A stretch of 64,000 bases of DNA from Pantoea sp. Mb-10 (GTDB lineage Bacteria > Pseudomonadota > Gammaproteobacteria > Enterobacterales > Enterobacteriaceae): positions 434,001-498,000 of the forward strand of contig NZ_JAJSDX010000002.1 of NCBI RefSeq assembly GCF_021272205.1, in the 5' to 3' direction. The position numbers and the translations under genes were made by a program. Shown one piece after another: positions 62,657 through 64,000 of the stretch (positions are counted from its first letter, which is position 1; the number at the start of each line of letters is the position of its first letter). Under the pieces are notes generated by a model. It saw nothing but the letters and a program-made list of their open reading frames with translations, was not told where the DNA came from and did no database searches.

Positions 62657-63574
62657 ATGAACTTAAGACGACTGAAATACTTTGTGAAAATCGTCGATAT
62701 CGGCAGCTTGACGCAAGCTGCTGAAGTGCTGCATATCGCGCAGCCTGCGCTCAGCCAGCAGGTTGCTACGCTGGAAAATGAACTCGATCAGCAATTGTTG
62801 ATCCGCACCAAGCGCGGCGTGACACCGACCGAAGCGGGCAAAATTCTCTATACCCATGCGCGTACCATTCTGCGCCAGTGTGAACAAGCGCAAACCGCCG
62901 TGATTAACGCAGGCCAGGTACTGAACGGACAGGTTTCTATTGGTCTCGCGCCTGGCACGGCGGCGTCCTCACTGACCATGCCGCTGCTGCAAACCGTGCG
63001 TGAGCAGTATCCAGACGTGCTGGTTTACCTGCATGAAAACAGCGGCAGTTCGCTGAACGACAAAGTGATGAACGGTCAGCTGGATATGGCGGTGCTCTAC
63101 GACCGCGCGCCCACTGCGGGCATCAACAGTATTCCACTGATGAAGGAAGAGCTCTATTTGGTGGGGGCTACGGCCTGTCCGGGCACCACTGTCGATCTGG
63201 CTGACGTGGCACAGATGAGCCTGTTCCTGCCGCGAGATTACAGCGCGGTGCGCAAGCGCGTGGACGAAGCTTTCTCTTTGCGCCGTTTGAGCGCCAAAAT
63301 CATCGGTGAAATTGAATCCATTTCCACGCTAACAGCAGCGGTATCGAGCGGTATGGGTGTCACCGTGCTGCCGGAATCCGCCGCCCGCGCGCTGGTTAGC
63401 TCGACCCATGCCTGGATGGCGCGTATCAACAGCCCGTCGCTTCATCTCCCTCTGTCGCTGAACCTCTCCGCGCGTCTGCCGCTGTCACCGTCGGCGCAGG
63501 CAGTGAAAAATATCCTGCTGTCGCTGCTCAATAAGCCCGCCGTAGAGGATCGCGAGCTGATGCTCGTAGGATAG
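62657..63574 (+). CDS. nac: Nitrogen assimilation control protein Nac
   Basis: 305 residues, very close to E. coli Nac (305). LysR-type: N-terminal winged HTH (MNLRRLKYFVKIVDIGSLTQAAEVLHIAQPALSQQVATLE, residues 1-40) and an effector domain with VSIGLAPGTAASSLTMPLL and GMGVTVLPESAARAL. It couples sigma-70 genes to nitrogen limitation. Start with TGGAGG upstream. The E. coli neighbours (asn tRNA genes) agree; its partner cbl is not seen, because a repeat array follows directly. Confidence 0.95.
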   Translation: MNLRRLKYFVKIVDIGSLTQAAEVLHIAQPALSQQVATLENELDQQLLIRTKRGVTPTEAGKILYTHARTILRQCEQAQTAVINAGQVLNGQVSIGLAPGTAASSLTMPLLQTVREQYPDVLVYLHENSGSSLNDKVMNGQLDMAVLYDRAPTAGINSIPLMKEELYLVGATACPGTTVDLADVAQMSLFLPRDYSAVRKRVDEAFSLRRLSAKIIGEIESISTLTAAVSSGMGVTVLPESAARALVSSTHAWMARINSPSLHLPLSLNLSARLPLSPSAQAVKNILLSLLNKPAVEDRELMLVG

Positions 63575-63579
63575 GGGAA

Positions 63580-64000
63580 ACGCCGCAGGCGAGGAGGGTG
63601 CCGCAGCAGAGGGTTTTTGCCACGGGCTGTGGCGGCGCTTTTGCCGCAGGCAGTGGCGGGCTTATGCCGCAGGCAGCGGCGAAGCTTCCTCGCTGCACGG
63701 TGCAACTTTCGTTCGCCATGGCAATGGCAGGTGCCTTCGCCGCAGGCAGCGGCACGGTGCCTTTCCGTTAGCACGGAGCGACTTTCGTTCGCCATAGCAA
63801 TGGCAGATGATTATGCCGCAGGCAGCGGCAGGGTGCCTTTCCATTAGCACGGAGCGACTTTCGTTCGCCATGGCACTGGCAGGTGCTTTTGCCGCAGGCA
63901 GCGGCAGAGTGCCTTTCCGTTAGCACGGAGCGACTTTCGTTCGCCATGGCACTGGCAGGTGCCTTTGCCGCCTTGCGGCGACCGAGCAGAGGGCGCCGGG
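63580..64000 (+). repeat. Composite repeat copy R3, left array, cut by the window end
   Basis: The same palindromic modules as the left arrays of R1 and R2. Here they form a regular tandem array: CGTTCGCCAT begins at 63710, 63786, 63862 and 63938, exactly 76 bases apart each time. The array ends in the junction to core A (GCGGCGACCGAGCAGAGGGCGCC, 63976-63998) shared with R1 and R2, so a full third copy probably continues beyond 64000. Starts right after nac. Confidence 0.9.

Noticed and set aside
63580..64000. 76-bp tandem repeats as a CRISPR array
   Set aside because: The repeats are contiguous and similar throughout, with no unique spacers, and there are no cas genes. They are palindromic tandem units shared with R1 and R2.

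Overview
The window looks like a chromosome segment of a plant- or environment-associated enterobacterium of the Erwiniaceae, most likely Pantoea or a close relative. The reasons are an amylovoran/stewartan-type polysaccharide flippase gene next to galF-galE, an otherwise E. coli-like order (gnd, his operon, yeeZ, plaP, sbcB, dacD, yeeA, yeeX, tRNA-Asn, nac), and many proteins very close to their E. coli counterparts. Assignments rest on motif and sequence recognition by eye; no database was searched.

Layout. (1) 1-3458: end of an exopolysaccharide cluster (truncated Wzx) plus galF and galE. (2) 3794-17201: an O-antigen locus opened by a JUMPstart/ops element: rmlBDAC (dTDP-L-rhamnose), an ABC exporter (wzm/wzt), a 1336-residue methyltransferase-coiled coil-double glycosyltransferase, a COG5610-type HAD protein and two family 2 glycosyltransferases. 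It has no Wzx or Wzy, so it looks like an ABC-transporter-dependent, rhamnose-rich O-antigen. Everything after rmlC is visibly AT-richer than the flanks. (3) 17391-18800 gnd. (4) 18834-21399: metallopeptidase-fold hydrolase, periplasmic amino-acid-binding protein and YeaK, all leftward. (5) 21459-28766: the complete leftward his operon with leader peptide, attenuator and promoter. (6) 28873-35707: yeeZ, a putrescine-utilisation block (puuB, puuR, puuD leftward; puuA rightward) and the putrescine importer plaP. (7) 35776-41006: an AT-rich leftward five-gene island combining a three-component (Gtr-type) O-antigen decoration system with dTDP-Fuc3NAc-type sugar synthesis; it would draw its precursor from RmlA/RmlB of region 2. 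(8) 41007-48454: sbcB, dacD, yeeA, yeeX, a LacI-like repressor with no lacZ beside it, and a ketopantoate-reductase-like gene. (9) 48527-52968: two copies of a 1.1-1.2 kb non-coding composite repeat in inverted orientation, flanking a two-gene cassette (PhnD-like binding protein, flavin monooxygenase). (10) 52973-58226: family 8 glycosyltransferase, sugar-lactone oxidase, TetR regulator, a serine protease-nuclease fusion and tRNA-Asn. (11) 58735-63574: an inositol/ribose-type ABC importer and nac with a sigma-54 promoter. (12) 63580-64000: the start of a third repeat copy, with a perfect 76-bp tandem period, running off the window.

The most unusual items are the composite repeat family (three copies in 16 kb, itself built as an inverted repeat between two tandem arrays), the split O-antigen system (backbone locus plus remote decoration island sharing one nucleotide-sugar intermediate), the giant chain-building and chain-capping enzyme, and the cytosolic protease-nuclease fusion. 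No transposase, integrase, CRISPR array, cas gene or rRNA was seen.
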